Shown piece after piece: positions 10,291 through 18,125 of a stretch of DNA of 64,000 bases. The translations under genes were made by a program, and so were the position numbers. Each line of letters begins with the position of its first letter. The stretch's first letter is position 1. Source of the DNA: Mycolicibacterium iranicum. GTDB lineage: Bacteria > Actinomycetota > Actinomycetes > Mycobacteriales > Mycobacteriaceae. The stretch covers positions 62,001 through 126,000 of the forward strand of contig NZ_LWCS01000065.1 in NCBI RefSeq assembly GCF_001650495.1. The letters are read 5' to 3'. A model generated the notes under the pieces. That model made no database searches. It worked only from the letters and a program-made list of their open reading frames with translations, and was not told the DNA's origin.

Positions 10291-10697
10291 CGTTTGGGAG
10301 TGCGGGGTTTGGTCTGCTTGGTGTGGCCCTGGGATTCCGGTCCGCGGTTGGCGAACCTGCCCAGCGTCGACACCCCGGGTATCGACGCCACCGTCCGGTA
10401 GACGTCGTTACCGGTCGCGACGAGCGCCTCCAGTTGAGGCAGGAGGGCGTCCATGGTGCGCAGCATCGGCGCGGCCAGCGCGAGGTAGCGCTCCATCCGG
10501 TCGACCGCCACGTTGAGACGCTCGGTGGCGATGGCCAGGTTCTCGATCAGGTCGGGAACTTCGGCCGCGAGCTTGATCGAGGCGGGCGGTATGCGCAAAG
10601 CGCCGGTGGCAACTGCCTGGGCAGCCTCAGCCGCCTCCGCGGCGGCGGCCCTGATGGCCTTGATGTCGGTGGGTCGTGGGACTTTTTGTTTCGCCAT
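10281..10697 (-). CDS. Conserved-looking protein of unknown function, Ala-rich, helical
   Basis: I do not recognise this 138-residue protein. It is basic at both ends (MAKQKVPRPTD and a Lys/Arg-rich tail) with an alanine-rich helical middle. There is heptad-like spacing through ENLAIATERLNVAVDRMERYLALAAPML, so a coiled coil or membrane-associated helix bundle is possible. There is no signal peptide or cysteine. Codon use is like the neighbours. It is divergent from the PhyH-type gene. The reading frame looks real because the opposite strand lacks a better alternative and the start follows a normal gap. Confidence 0.65.
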   Translation of the reverse strand: MAKQKVPRPTDIKAIRAAAAEAAEAAQAVATGALRIPPASIKLAAEVPDLIENLAIATERLNVAVDRMERYLALAAPMLRTMDALLPQLEALVATGNDVYRTVASIPGVSTLGRFANRGPESQGHTKQTKPRTPKRQS

Positions 10698-10800
10698 ACG
10701 TCAACGATGACGCACGATCGGCGTTGACGTGGGATATCAAGGCGAGTGCTCCGCGAAAAGCGTTGGCCTGCCGAGGCCACCCCATGTCAGGGTGTTCGGC

Positions 10801-11502
10801 ATGGTCGATGTCGGCGCGTTTGTCGGGGACGGATTCGTCAAGATCCCCGGGGCAGCCCCACGCGGGGTCGCCGATGCGGCGCGGGCTCTGCTGTGGAAGC
10901 GCATGGAGGCCTCGCCCGACGATCCGGCGACGTGGACACAGCCGGTGGTGTGGACGGCTGACATGACGGGCGAGGGGCCTCTTGGTGAAATCGCCTGCAG
11001 CACAATGCTCTTTGAGGCACTCGATAAAATCTGCGGTGACGGGGGCTGGGTGCCGCGTGGGTCGCTGGGCAACATTCCGGTGCGTTTCCCGGTGGAACCC
11101 GCCGCCGACGACCGCGGGTGGCACATCGACCTCAACACTCAACTGCCCGACGGCACATGGGTGGTGAGCCGGCGGCCGCAGACCCTGCTTCTGCTGACGC
11201 TGTTGTCGGAGGTCACGCCCGCCGACGCGCCGACACGGGTTCGTGCCGGTTCGCACCGCCGGGTCGCCGCCGCACTGGGGGATCGTACGTACGAGGCTGT
11301 GGAAGCCGGCGCACTCGTCGATCGCGTCAGCGTCGACTGCCCGGTGCGGTACGCCACCGGAGTCCCGGGCGACATGTACGTCCTGCACCCTTTCACCGTG
11401 CACGCGGCAGACGAACACCGCGGTAGCACACCGCGGTTCATGGCTCAGGCGCCCATCATGCTGGCGGATCCGGCGCGTTTCATGACGCCAGGCGTCGCTT
11501 GA
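10801..11502 (+). CDS. Phytanoyl-CoA dioxygenase (PhyH)-like oxygenase
   Basis: This 233-residue protein opens with an FVGDGFVKIPGA segment, the usual start of PhyH proteins. The metal site is visible as His-x-Asp in WHIDLN and a distal His in HPFTVHAAD. An Arg follows (TPRF) in the place that binds the 2-oxoglutarate carboxylate. It should be an Fe(II)/2-oxoglutarate hydroxylase. The substrate is unknown and no neighbour points to one. The frame is open from 10729, but the ATG at 10801 fits the family N-terminus. Confidence 0.8.
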   Translation: MVDVGAFVGDGFVKIPGAAPRGVADAARALLWKRMEASPDDPATWTQPVVWTADMTGEGPLGEIACSTMLFEALDKICGDGGWVPRGSLGNIPVRFPVEPAADDRGWHIDLNTQLPDGTWVVSRRPQTLLLLTLLSEVTPADAPTRVRAGSHRRVAAALGDRTYEAVEAGALVDRVSVDCPVRYATGVPGDMYVLHPFTVHAADEHRGSTPRFMAQAPIMLADPARFMTPGVA

Positions 11503-11598
11503 CGCGCCGGAATCGCTGCGGCAACGTCTCGATAACGACCCGGTCACTGCACCGCGCGCCCGACGGGCCGGGTCCGCCCCGCTGTTAGCTTCGCGCAA

Positions 11599-12657
11599 GT
11601 GAGGTCCTTCGCCCAGCAGATTGCCCGCGGCGCCCGAATCGCCGTCGCAGCGGTACTCGCCGCCGGCCTGCTCTCCGCGGGCACACCGCCTCAGTCGCAC
11701 GCATTTTCGCGTCCTGGACTGCCGATCGAGCAGCTCGACGTGCCGTCGCCGTCGATGGGGCGCTCCATCCGCGTCGAATTCCAGGGCGGCGGGCCGCATT
11801 CGGTGCTGCTGCTCGACGGTCTGCGCGCCCAGGACGACTTCAACGGCTGGGACATCAACACTGCCGCCTTCGAGTGGTTCTACGAATCCGGGGTCTCGGT
11901 GATCATGCCGGTCGGCGGTCAGTCGAGCTTCTACGCCGACTGGTACCGGCCTGCACGCAATCGCAACGGCACGCTGACCTACAAGTGGGAGACGTTCCTG
12001 ACCAACGAGCTGCCGACGTGGTTGGCCGCCAACCGCGGTCAGGATCCCTTCGGTAATGCCGTTGTCGGACTGTCGATGTCGGGTAGCGCAGCGTTGACGA
12101 TGGCCGCCTACCATCCGCGCCAGTACAAGTTCGCGGCGTCGTTGTCGGGGTATCTGGCGCCGTCGCAGAAGTTCTGGCCGCCGCTGATCGACATCGCGAT
12201 GCAGGACGCGGGCGGTTTCGATTCCTTCGACATGTGGGGCAAGCCAGGCTCGGCGGCGTGGCTGCGGGCCGATCCGATGCTCAACATCGGCCGACTGGTC
12301 GCCAACCGCACCGCGTTGTGGATCTACTGCGGCAACGGGATCGCTTCGGATCTCGACACCGGCACCGACCTGGGCATCAACCTCAGCGCCGGGTCGCTGG
12401 AGACGATCACGATCGCCACCAACAAGGAGTTCCGCGACAAGTACCTCGCCGCGGGCGGCCGCAATGCGATCTTCAACTTCCCGCCCAACGGCACTCACAG
12501 CTGGGGGTACTGGGGCGCGCAGCTGCAGGCGATGAAGCCCGACATCGTCCGTCTCCTGACGACACCACCGCCGCCACCACCCCCTCCGCCGCTGCCACCG
12601 GGCGTGCCTCCCCCGCCGCCACCGGCACCCGCGCCGGCTCCGGCACCTGCTGGGTAG
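11599..12657 (+). CDS. Secreted antigen 85/mycolyltransferase-like esterase with proline-rich tail
   Basis: The 352-residue protein starts with a basic then hydrophobic signal peptide (about residues 1-35, Ala-rich cleavage region before FSRPGLP). The fold follows antigen 85: VPSPSMGRSI, LLLDGLRAQDDFNGW, the nucleophile Ser159 in GLSMSG, an acidic residue in the ETITIATN segment and His in GTHSWGYWGAQL. All three catalytic elements are present, so mycolyl or related acyl transfer to trehalose or arabinogalactan in the envelope is expected. The last 35 or so residues are almost only Pro, Gly and Ala, which antigen 85 proteins usually lack. The GTG start is inferred. Confidence 0.88.
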   Translation: MRSFAQQIARGARIAVAAVLAAGLLSAGTPPQSHAFSRPGLPIEQLDVPSPSMGRSIRVEFQGGGPHSVLLLDGLRAQDDFNGWDINTAAFEWFYESGVSVIMPVGGQSSFYADWYRPARNRNGTLTYKWETFLTNELPTWLAANRGQDPFGNAVVGLSMSGSAALTMAAYHPRQYKFAASLSGYLAPSQKFWPPLIDIAMQDAGGFDSFDMWGKPGSAAWLRADPMLNIGRLVANRTALWIYCGNGIASDLDTGTDLGINLSAGSLETITIATNKEFRDKYLAAGGRNAIFNFPPNGTHSWGYWGAQLQAMKPDIVRLLTTPPPPPPPPPLPPGVPPPPPPAPAPAPAPAG

Positions 12658-13542
12658 CTACGTGAAGTGGGGATCCAGCAGCGTCGCCCACGCGTTGTCG
12701 AGTTGCTGCCACTCGGCCTGACATCCGCCGGCGCGGCTCTCGGGCAGCTCGCCCTCCGAGACGAGGTCGGCGTTGGCGTCGGGGTTCGATCCGTAGATCC
12801 AGCACAGCAGGTTGTATTTGCGCGCCTCGTTGAGGGTGTGCTCATCGGCGAAGTCGCCCTCCCCGAGTGGACCGTCCTCGTCGCCGGACACGTCGAACAC
12901 CGTCGCGAAGTCCTTGACGGCCTGGACCGATTCCGCGTCGGGGGCGCCGCTCTCATCCGGCTGTAGCAGCACGTAGGCGGCAAGCTGATCGGCGACGTCC
13001 TCTTCGCGTCCGGTGATCGGCAGTTCGTAGATCGTGATCGCCATGTGGCCGACCTCGTGATAGAAGGTGGCCCATTCGGCGTTGATCGCCGACGCGGCCG
13101 GATCGGGCTCCTGCAGCTCGGTGAAAATCCGTTCGCTGTTGGAGGCGTCCTCGTAACAGATCGTGATGGTCTTGTCGCTCGGGCTCCAGAAAGCGTTGGG
13201 CTGGTCGCACTGCGCCCCGATCAGCGGGATGTCGTAGGGCAGGATCAGTGTCTGGTTGATGTCGTCGGCCATGTCTTCGAGCGCGCGGTCGCCCTCCAGC
13301 AACTCCTTGCCCCGCAGCGCTTCCGGGGTGGTCGCGTCCTGATACGTCGCCACCATCGAGCCGCCGCCCGGGGCCGGCTCTCCGGGGGCTTGCTCGGGGG
13401 CGTCAACCTTGCCCTTGTCGGGTGCGGCCTCAGAAGTCTCCGCGCCGCCCGAGGCTTCCGCGGCTTCCTGCTCGGGTTGGGCGCCCCCGCAGGCCACCAC
13501 CAACAGGCCGGCCGCCAGCAGCGGCAAGATGCGTGTGCGCAT
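12658..13542 (-). CDS. DUF4344-type putative metallopeptidase, lipoprotein
   Basis: This 294-residue protein has a short lipoprotein signal with a lipobox ending in VACGG. An acidic, low-complexity linker follows to about residue 60. The zinc motif HEVGH appears near residue 168 in FYHEVGHMAITIYELP, followed by EEDVADQLAAYVLL, in the place where these families have a third metal ligand. The C-terminal part has paired cysteines. DUF4344 proteins are predicted secreted metallopeptidases of unknown target. It ends directly against the antigen 85-like gene, stop codon next to stop codon. Confidence 0.8.
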   Translation of the reverse strand: MRTRILPLLAAGLLVVACGGAQPEQEAAEASGGAETSEAAPDKGKVDAPEQAPGEPAPGGGSMVATYQDATTPEALRGKELLEGDRALEDMADDINQTLILPYDIPLIGAQCDQPNAFWSPSDKTITICYEDASNSERIFTELQEPDPAASAINAEWATFYHEVGHMAITIYELPITGREEDVADQLAAYVLLQPDESGAPDAESVQAVKDFATVFDVSGDEDGPLGEGDFADEHTLNEARKYNLLCWIYGSNPDANADLVSEGELPESRAGGCQAEWQQLDNAWATLLDPHFT

Positions 13543-13605
13543 GGGTGGGCCCCTTTGCTCGAAGCGTCTATTGACAGCCTCGCAAATAATGGGCCGCTGT
13601 GGGGC

Positions 13606-14022
13606 CTACTTCGAATAGTCCGTACTCAGCCACCGCTGTGGGCGCATCCGGATGACGACCGACGACGCGTTCAGGTTCTGGTCGGCGAACTGGCCGCCCT
13701 CCTGCTCGCCCAGATAGCGGACCGCGATCGCACGGGCCTCGGCGTCCTCCGCCGGCTCGATCGCCGTGACGTCTCCCTCGGCCGTGACGTACCGGTAGGG
13801 CGGCCGCTCATCCTGGACCGTGATGGTGAAGCGGCCGGCGTCACGGATCAGCCGATGCTTCACCGAGTCCGCCTGGGTCCACAGCAGCACATCACCGCCG
13901 GGCTCATAGCCATACCAGATGGGTACCGCGAGCGGGGCCCTGCCGGGTCGCTCGACCGCGATCACGCCGACGTGTAGATCGGCCAGGTACTGCTCGCGCT
14001 CATCGCTCGTCATCGTCGCCAT
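13606..14022 (-). CDS. PPOX-class split-barrel FMN/F420-dependent oxidoreductase
   Basis: The protein has 138 residues and the split-barrel pattern: a helix, then VGVIAVERPGRAPLAVPIWYGYEPGGDVLLWT, then RFTITVQDERPPYRYVTAEGDV. This matches the pyridoxamine-phosphate-oxidase-like family, which in mycobacteria often binds F420 or FMN. There are no diagnostic residues to name the reaction. It lies just downstream of the Ddn-like gene on the same strand with a 36-base gap, so the two may be cotranscribed. Confidence 0.82.
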   Translation of the reverse strand: MATMTSDEREQYLADLHVGVIAVERPGRAPLAVPIWYGYEPGGDVLLWTQADSVKHRLIRDAGRFTITVQDERPPYRYVTAEGDVTAIEPAEDAEARAIAVRYLGEQEGGQFADQNLNASSVVIRMRPQRWLSTDYSK

Positions 14023-14058
14023 GACTCAGCCAACGGGTGCGAGCCCGGTCACATTCCC

Positions 14059-14490
14059 TCAGCCGGTGACGAGCTCGAAGATCGGGATGACGCGGTCGGT
14101 GCGCTTCTCGTAATCGCCGAAGCCGGGTGCGCGCTCGACGATCTTCGGGTACAGCTGGTCGCGCTCGGCGCGTGGCAACTCCCGCGCGGTGACGGCCTTC
14201 GGCGGCTCGGCGCCGATCTCGATGCTCACCTTGGGATTTTTGCGAATGTTGAACGCCCAGGCCGGGTCTCGATCTCTGCCCGCGCTCGAGCCGACAATGT
14301 AGAGCCGCCCGCCGATGTCGAAGTACGCGGTGGGGTTGATCCGCGCTTCGCCGCTCTTGGCGCCGGTGGAGTGCAATAGCAGCAGCGGAAAACCCTCGAA
14401 CTGACCGCCCACTTTGCCGCCGTTGGCGCGGAACTCGTCGATGGTTTGCTGATTGAAGTCGCGTTCGTCGCTCATCGAATCGTCAGCCAT
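14059..14490 (-). CDS. F420H2-dependent nitroreductase/quinone reductase (Ddn) family
   Basis: This 143-residue protein has the Ddn pattern: FNQQTIDEFRANGGKVGGQFEGFPLLLLHSTGAKSGEAR at the N-terminus, AYFDIGGRLYIVGSSAGRDRDPAWAFNIRKNP in the middle, and PIFEL at the end. Members use reduced deazaflavin F420 to reduce quinones or nitro compounds, often at the membrane. I chose the ATG at 14490 because the alternative at 14517 would run into the palindrome next to it. It is divergent from the formamidase gene. Confidence 0.88.
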   Translation of the reverse strand: MADDSMSDERDFNQQTIDEFRANGGKVGGQFEGFPLLLLHSTGAKSGEARINPTAYFDIGGRLYIVGSSAGRDRDPAWAFNIRKNPKVSIEIGAEPPKAVTARELPRAERDQLYPKIVERAPGFGDYEKRTDRVIPIFELVTG

Positions 14491-14510
14491 GACCCCATCT
14501 TGCCCGCGAA

Positions 14511-14563
14511 ATATCATTCCGGGCTGTGGATCAGTCCGGAATCGCAGCCCGGAATGATATTCC
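14511..14563. promoter_or_regulatory. 16-bp perfect inverted repeat between divergent genes
   Basis: The arms at 14511-14526 and 14545-14560 are perfectly complementary, with an 18-base spacer. The right part includes GGAAT-GAT-ATTCC (14551-14563), itself a palindrome. It fills the gap between the divergent Ddn-like and formamidase genes, so it could be a shared operator or a structured leader. No local regulator gene is obvious. Confidence 0.6.
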
Positions 14564-14600
14564 GCGAGCGTTCGGCACCGAACGGGACGAGGATGACGGG

Positions 14601-15614
14601 ATGGATCACGTCACCTTCATCCCCACCCCCGACCAGTACCGGTACACGTTCGGGGGTGCCGAGCCGGTGATGCGGATCAAGCCCTCGACGATCCTGACGC
14701 TGTGGGCCGAGGACGCCTACGGCGGACGGATCACCACCACCGATGACGTCGCGTCCGCGGCCCTGAACACGTGGGACCTCAACCCGCAGACCGGGCCGTT
14801 CTACGTCGAAGGCGCCGAGCCCGGCGACACGCTGGCCGTCCATCTGGTCGACCTGACGCCCGCGCGCACCTGGGGCGCGTCGACGCTGATCCCGTTCTTC
14901 GGCGGCCTGACCAGCGTCCCCGCCAGCCCGACACTGCAGGAACCGCTGCCCGAGCGCACCTGGATCTACGAATATGACTCAGCGGCAAAGACATTGGCCT
15001 TCAACGCCCAGGGCAGCGACTTCAGCCTCGCATTACCGGCCAATCCGATGCTGGGCACCGTCGGGGTGGCTCCGGACCGTCGCGAGGTGCGCACCGCGCT
15101 CGTCCCCGACATCTTCGGCGGCAACATGGACACTCCCGAGATGGCGGCAGGAGCAACGTGTTATCTGCGCGTCAACGTGCCCGGCGCGTTGTTCTCCCTG
15201 GGCGACGGCCACTACCGCCAGGGCGAAGGCGAATCCTGTGGCTGCGCCGTGGAGGGGGCGATGCACATCACGGCGATCGTCGACCTGATCAAGGGCGGCA
15301 ACTCGGCATGGCCGAGGTTGGAGACGGACACCCACCTGATGTGCATCGGATCCGGGCGCCCGATGGAGGAGGCGTGGCGCGCCGGGCAGGTCGAGATGAT
15401 CACCTGGCTGGGCGAGCTGTATGGCCTCGACCGCCTCGACGCCTACCAGTTGCTCACGCAGATCTCCCTGTCGCCGATCGCCAACGTGGTCGACACCAAC
15501 TACAGTGCCGTCACCAAGATCGACAAGCGGCTTCTGCCGCACGCACCTGCATTCGGTGGAGTGCATGCGCAATTACGCTCTGCGGCAGAGGCATTGGGAA
15601 GTATCAGCTACTAG
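14601..15614 (+). CDS. Acetamidase/formamidase family amidohydrolase
   Basis: This 337-residue protein has the FmdA/AmdA family pattern. Near the N-terminus are DTxxxxTLWAEDAYGG-like features. In the middle PFYVEGAEPGDTLAVHLVDL is the usual beta-barrel block, then HYRQGEGESCGCAVE near residue 215, the family's Gly-rich GDGH/GEGE region. Members hydrolyse formamide or acetamide to ammonia and the acid. The frame is open from 14526, but the ATG at 14601 avoids the palindrome. The SDR gene follows after 95 bases. Confidence 0.87.
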   Translation: MDHVTFIPTPDQYRYTFGGAEPVMRIKPSTILTLWAEDAYGGRITTTDDVASAALNTWDLNPQTGPFYVEGAEPGDTLAVHLVDLTPARTWGASTLIPFFGGLTSVPASPTLQEPLPERTWIYEYDSAAKTLAFNAQGSDFSLALPANPMLGTVGVAPDRREVRTALVPDIFGGNMDTPEMAAGATCYLRVNVPGALFSLGDGHYRQGEGESCGCAVEGAMHITAIVDLIKGGNSAWPRLETDTHLMCIGSGRPMEEAWRAGQVEMITWLGELYGLDRLDAYQLLTQISLSPIANVVDTNYSAVTKIDKRLLPHAPAFGGVHAQLRSAAEALGSISY

Positions 15615-15709
15615 GGCAACAGTGCCCACCGGTGTCCACGCCCGTCCCCGCGACAGCGGACGTGACATCACGGCGTGCACGACGGACGTACTCCGACAAG
15701 GATGGCCCC

Positions 15710-16471
15710 ATGGATCTCGGGCTCACAGGTAAGCGCTTTGCCGTCACCGGCGGTACCCGCGGAATCGGCCGCGCCGTCGTCCAAGGGTTGCTCGACGAGG
15801 GGGCAACGGTGGCCTTCTGCGCACGCACGCCGGACGCGGTGGCCGAAGCACAGTCGGAGCTGACCGCCGACGGCGCCACCGCGGTGGGCACGGCAGTCGA
15901 CGTCGGGGACCGCGCCGCCGTCGCCGCCTGGGTCGAGGCCAGCGCTGCGACACTCGGCGGGCTCGACGGTGTGGTCGCCAACGTCAGCGCGCTGGCCATC
16001 CCGGAATCTGAGGAGAACTGGCGCACCACGTTCGAGGTCGACCTGATGGGCACGGTCGGGCTCGTCGACGCGGCACTGCCGTTCCTGCTCGCCTCCGGCG
16101 CCGGGTCCATCGTCTCGATCTCGAGCGTCTCCGGTCGCGAGGTCGACTTTGCCGCAGGACCCTACGGCACGATGAAGGCCGCCATCATCCACTACACCCA
16201 GGGGCTGGCGCATCAACTGGCCGGAAAAGGCGTGCGCGCGAACAGCGTCAGCCCGGGCAACACCTACTTTCCCGGCGGCGTGTGGCCGTCGATCGAGGAG
16301 AACAACCCCGAGTTGTTCGCCGCTGCCCTCGCGCTCAACCCGACCGGCCGGATGGCCACACCCGAGGAGGTGGCCAACGCCGTGGTGTTCCTGTCGAGCT
16401 CGGCAGCCAGCTTCATCACGGGCACGAACCTGGTCGTCGATGGTGCGCTGACCCGGGGCGTCCAGCTCTGA
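15710..16471 (+). CDS. Short-chain dehydrogenase/reductase (SDR)
   Basis: This classical SDR has 253 residues. The cofactor motif TGGTRGIG is at residues 13-20. The active-site serine sits in SISSVSG and the catalytic pair is YGTMK (Tyr-x-x-x-Lys). The usual NAG is replaced by NVS. The C-terminus has the SSAASFITGTNLVVDGA ending. It is an NAD(P)-dependent alcohol/ketone oxidoreductase of unknown substrate. It is convergent with the tetR gene, with one base between stops. Confidence 0.92.
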   Translation: MDLGLTGKRFAVTGGTRGIGRAVVQGLLDEGATVAFCARTPDAVAEAQSELTADGATAVGTAVDVGDRAAVAAWVEASAATLGGLDGVVANVSALAIPESEENWRTTFEVDLMGTVGLVDAALPFLLASGAGSIVSISSVSGREVDFAAGPYGTMKAAIIHYTQGLAHQLAGKGVRANSVSPGNTYFPGGVWPSIEENNPELFAAALALNPTGRMATPEEVANAVVFLSSSAASFITGTNLVVDGALTRGVQL

Positions 16472-16472
16472 C

Positions 16473-17072
16473 TCAGGGCTCGAGTCCCCGCAGCAGGACC
16501 GCGAGCCCGTATTCGAACGCGTCGTCGGCCCGGGCCGGCTTGGGCGCCCCGGTGGCCAGCGCGGCGGCGAGTTCGGGACCCACCTCCGTGCCGGATCTCC
16601 ACGGTTCGTCGGGCGCGGCGACATCGAGCGCCGCTCCCAGCACGTAGTTGTCGACCAACGTGATCGAGCGCAGCGTGTCCGCGGGGCTGAACCCCGCCCG
16701 CCGCAACGTGACCGCCAGCGCGTTGTACATCGTGAACGCCTGCGGACTGTTGACCGCGTACTGCGTCAGCAGGGGGATCAGCCTGGGGTACCGCGCGAAG
16801 CTCGACCGGTAGGACCGCGCGATGTCGGCGACGACCTCGCGCCACGGCCGGCCGGGATCGTCGGCGGGAAGGTGCACTTCGGACATCGCCCGCTCTCGCA
16901 GCAGCTCGACGATGGCGTCGCGCCCGGCCACGTGGTTGTAGAGCGACGACGGCTGCACCTTCAGCTTGCGTGCCACCCCTGGCATCGTGAACCCGCCGGA
17001 GGTGCGCACGAGGTCGAGCGCGGCCTCGGCGATGACGTCCACCGACAGGATCGGCTTGGGCGGTCGGCCCAT
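16473..17072 (-). CDS. TetR-family transcriptional regulator
   Basis: This 199-residue protein has an N-terminal TetR helix-turn-helix: VIAEAALDLVRTSGGFTMPGVARKLKVQPSSLYNHVAGRDAI (about residues 11-52). Its C-terminal domain resembles the tetracycline-repressor-type ligand domain. It is divergent from the nitrilase at 17145, with a perfect palindrome in between. It therefore probably represses the nitrilase-amidohydrolase-permease operon until a substrate or product is bound. Confidence 0.92.
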   Translation of the reverse strand: MGRPPKPILSVDVIAEAALDLVRTSGGFTMPGVARKLKVQPSSLYNHVAGRDAIVELLRERAMSEVHLPADDPGRPWREVVADIARSYRSSFARYPRLIPLLTQYAVNSPQAFTMYNALAVTLRRAGFSPADTLRSITLVDNYVLGAALDVAAPDEPWRSGTEVGPELAAALATGAPKPARADDAFEYGLAVLLRGLEP

Positions 17073-17115
17073 TCCACACCTCCCTCTTGCGGTGGCGGGT
17101 GACCGGGTTCACAAT

Positions 17116-17134
17116 AAACGAACCTCATTCGTTT
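17116..17134. promoter_or_regulatory. Probable TetR operator
   Basis: The palindrome has arms AAACGAA and TTCGTTT around five bases, in the 72-base gap between tetR and the nitrilase start. It ends three bases before the AGGAG ribosome binding site of the nitrilase, so bound repressor would block transcription from a promoter here. Confidence 0.75.
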
Positions 17135-17144
17135 TAGGAGCTGG

Positions 17145-18125
17145 ATGATCGTTCTCACCGCGCCGGCGGCGTCCCCGCTCTCGCGCACGACCGAGTCGAA
17201 CCGTCCGCCGCTGCGCGTCGGCCTCGTTCAGCACCGCTGGCGCGACGATCCCGACGCAGTGCGAAAGGTGTTGCGCGCCGGGATCGACCGCGCGGCGGAC
17301 GAGGGTGCGGCGGCGGTGTTCCTGCCTGAGATCACGCTGCTGCGCTATCCCGCCGATCAGCCCGGAGGAGACCACGCGGACGCGCTGGCAGAGGATCTGC
17401 TCGAAGGACCCACCTTCGCCCTGGCCGCCGAAGCCGCGACGGCTCACGCCATCTTCGTGCACGCCTCGCTGTATCAGCGCGCGCCGGAAGCCGACGGGCT
17501 CGGGCTCAACACCGCGATACTCGTCTCTCCCGCAGGCGAATTGGTGGCCAGGACGCATAAGCTGCACATCCCGGTCTCGGCGGGCTACTACGAGGACACC
17601 TACTTTCGCGCCGGCCCGGCCGAGGATCCCTACCCGGTGTACACGCCCGAGGGTCTCGGTGCCCGGATCGGGCTCCCCACGTGCTGGGACGAGTGGTTCC
17701 CCGAGGTGGCCCGCTGCTATTCGCTCGGCGGCGCGGAGATCGTGGTGTACCCGACCGCGATCGGCTCCGAGCCCGTGTTCCCCGACTTCGACACCCGGCC
17801 ACTGTGGCAGCAGGTCATCGTCGCCAACGGCATCAGCAGCGGCCTGTTCATGATCGTCCCGAACCGAGTGGGCGACGAGGGCGCCCTGACGTTCTACGGG
17901 TCGTCGTTCATCTCCGATCCCTACGGTCGCATCCTGGTGCAGGCACCGCGCGACGAGGAGGCGGTGCTGGTGGCCGATCTCGATCTCGACCAGCGCCGGG
18001 ACTGGCTGGAGCTCTTCCCGTTCCTCCTGACCCGCCGCCCGGACACATACGGTGCGCTGACGGAACCCGTTGACGTCCAACGCCCTTACGGTGCCGGCCA
18101 CGAGGCGACGGCGGTGGTCAGGTGA
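17145..18125 (+). CDS. Carbon-nitrogen hydrolase (nitrilase superfamily, N-carbamoylputrescine amidase-like)
   Basis: This 326-residue enzyme carries the Glu-Lys-Cys triad: Glu in FLPEITL, Lys in RTHKLHIP and Cys180 in LPTCWDEWFPEVAR. The CWDEWFPE block resembles N-carbamoylputrescine amidases and beta-ureidopropionase relatives, so the likely substrate is an N-carbamoyl or other small amide giving amine, CO2 and ammonia. The start ATG follows AGGAG. The next gene starts on its stop (GTGA overlap). The downstream permease resembles polyamine importers, which fits an amine substrate. This is an inference. Confidence 0.88.
   Translation: MIVLTAPAASPLSRTTESNRPPLRVGLVQHRWRDDPDAVRKVLRAGIDRAADEGAAAVFLPEITLLRYPADQPGGDHADALAEDLLEGPTFALAAEAATAHAIFVHASLYQRAPEADGLGLNTAILVSPAGELVARTHKLHIPVSAGYYEDTYFRAGPAEDPYPVYTPEGLGARIGLPTCWDEWFPEVARCYSLGGAEIVVYPTAIGSEPVFPDFDTRPLWQQVIVANGISSGLFMIVPNRVGDEGALTFYGSSFISDPYGRILVQAPRDEEAVLVADLDLDQRRDWLELFPFLLTRRPDTYGALTEPVDVQRPYGAGHEATAVVR

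Noticed and set aside
10627..12498. 623-codon minus-strand frame over the PhyH and antigen 85-like genes
   Set aside because: It is Arg/His/Gly-rich, has no motif, and covers two clear plus-strand genes.
12540..12657. Frameshift or assembly error behind the proline run of the antigen 85-like gene
   Set aside because: The tail stays in one frame with GC-rich codons and ends normally. Proline-rich C-termini are seen in other mycobacterial secreted proteins.
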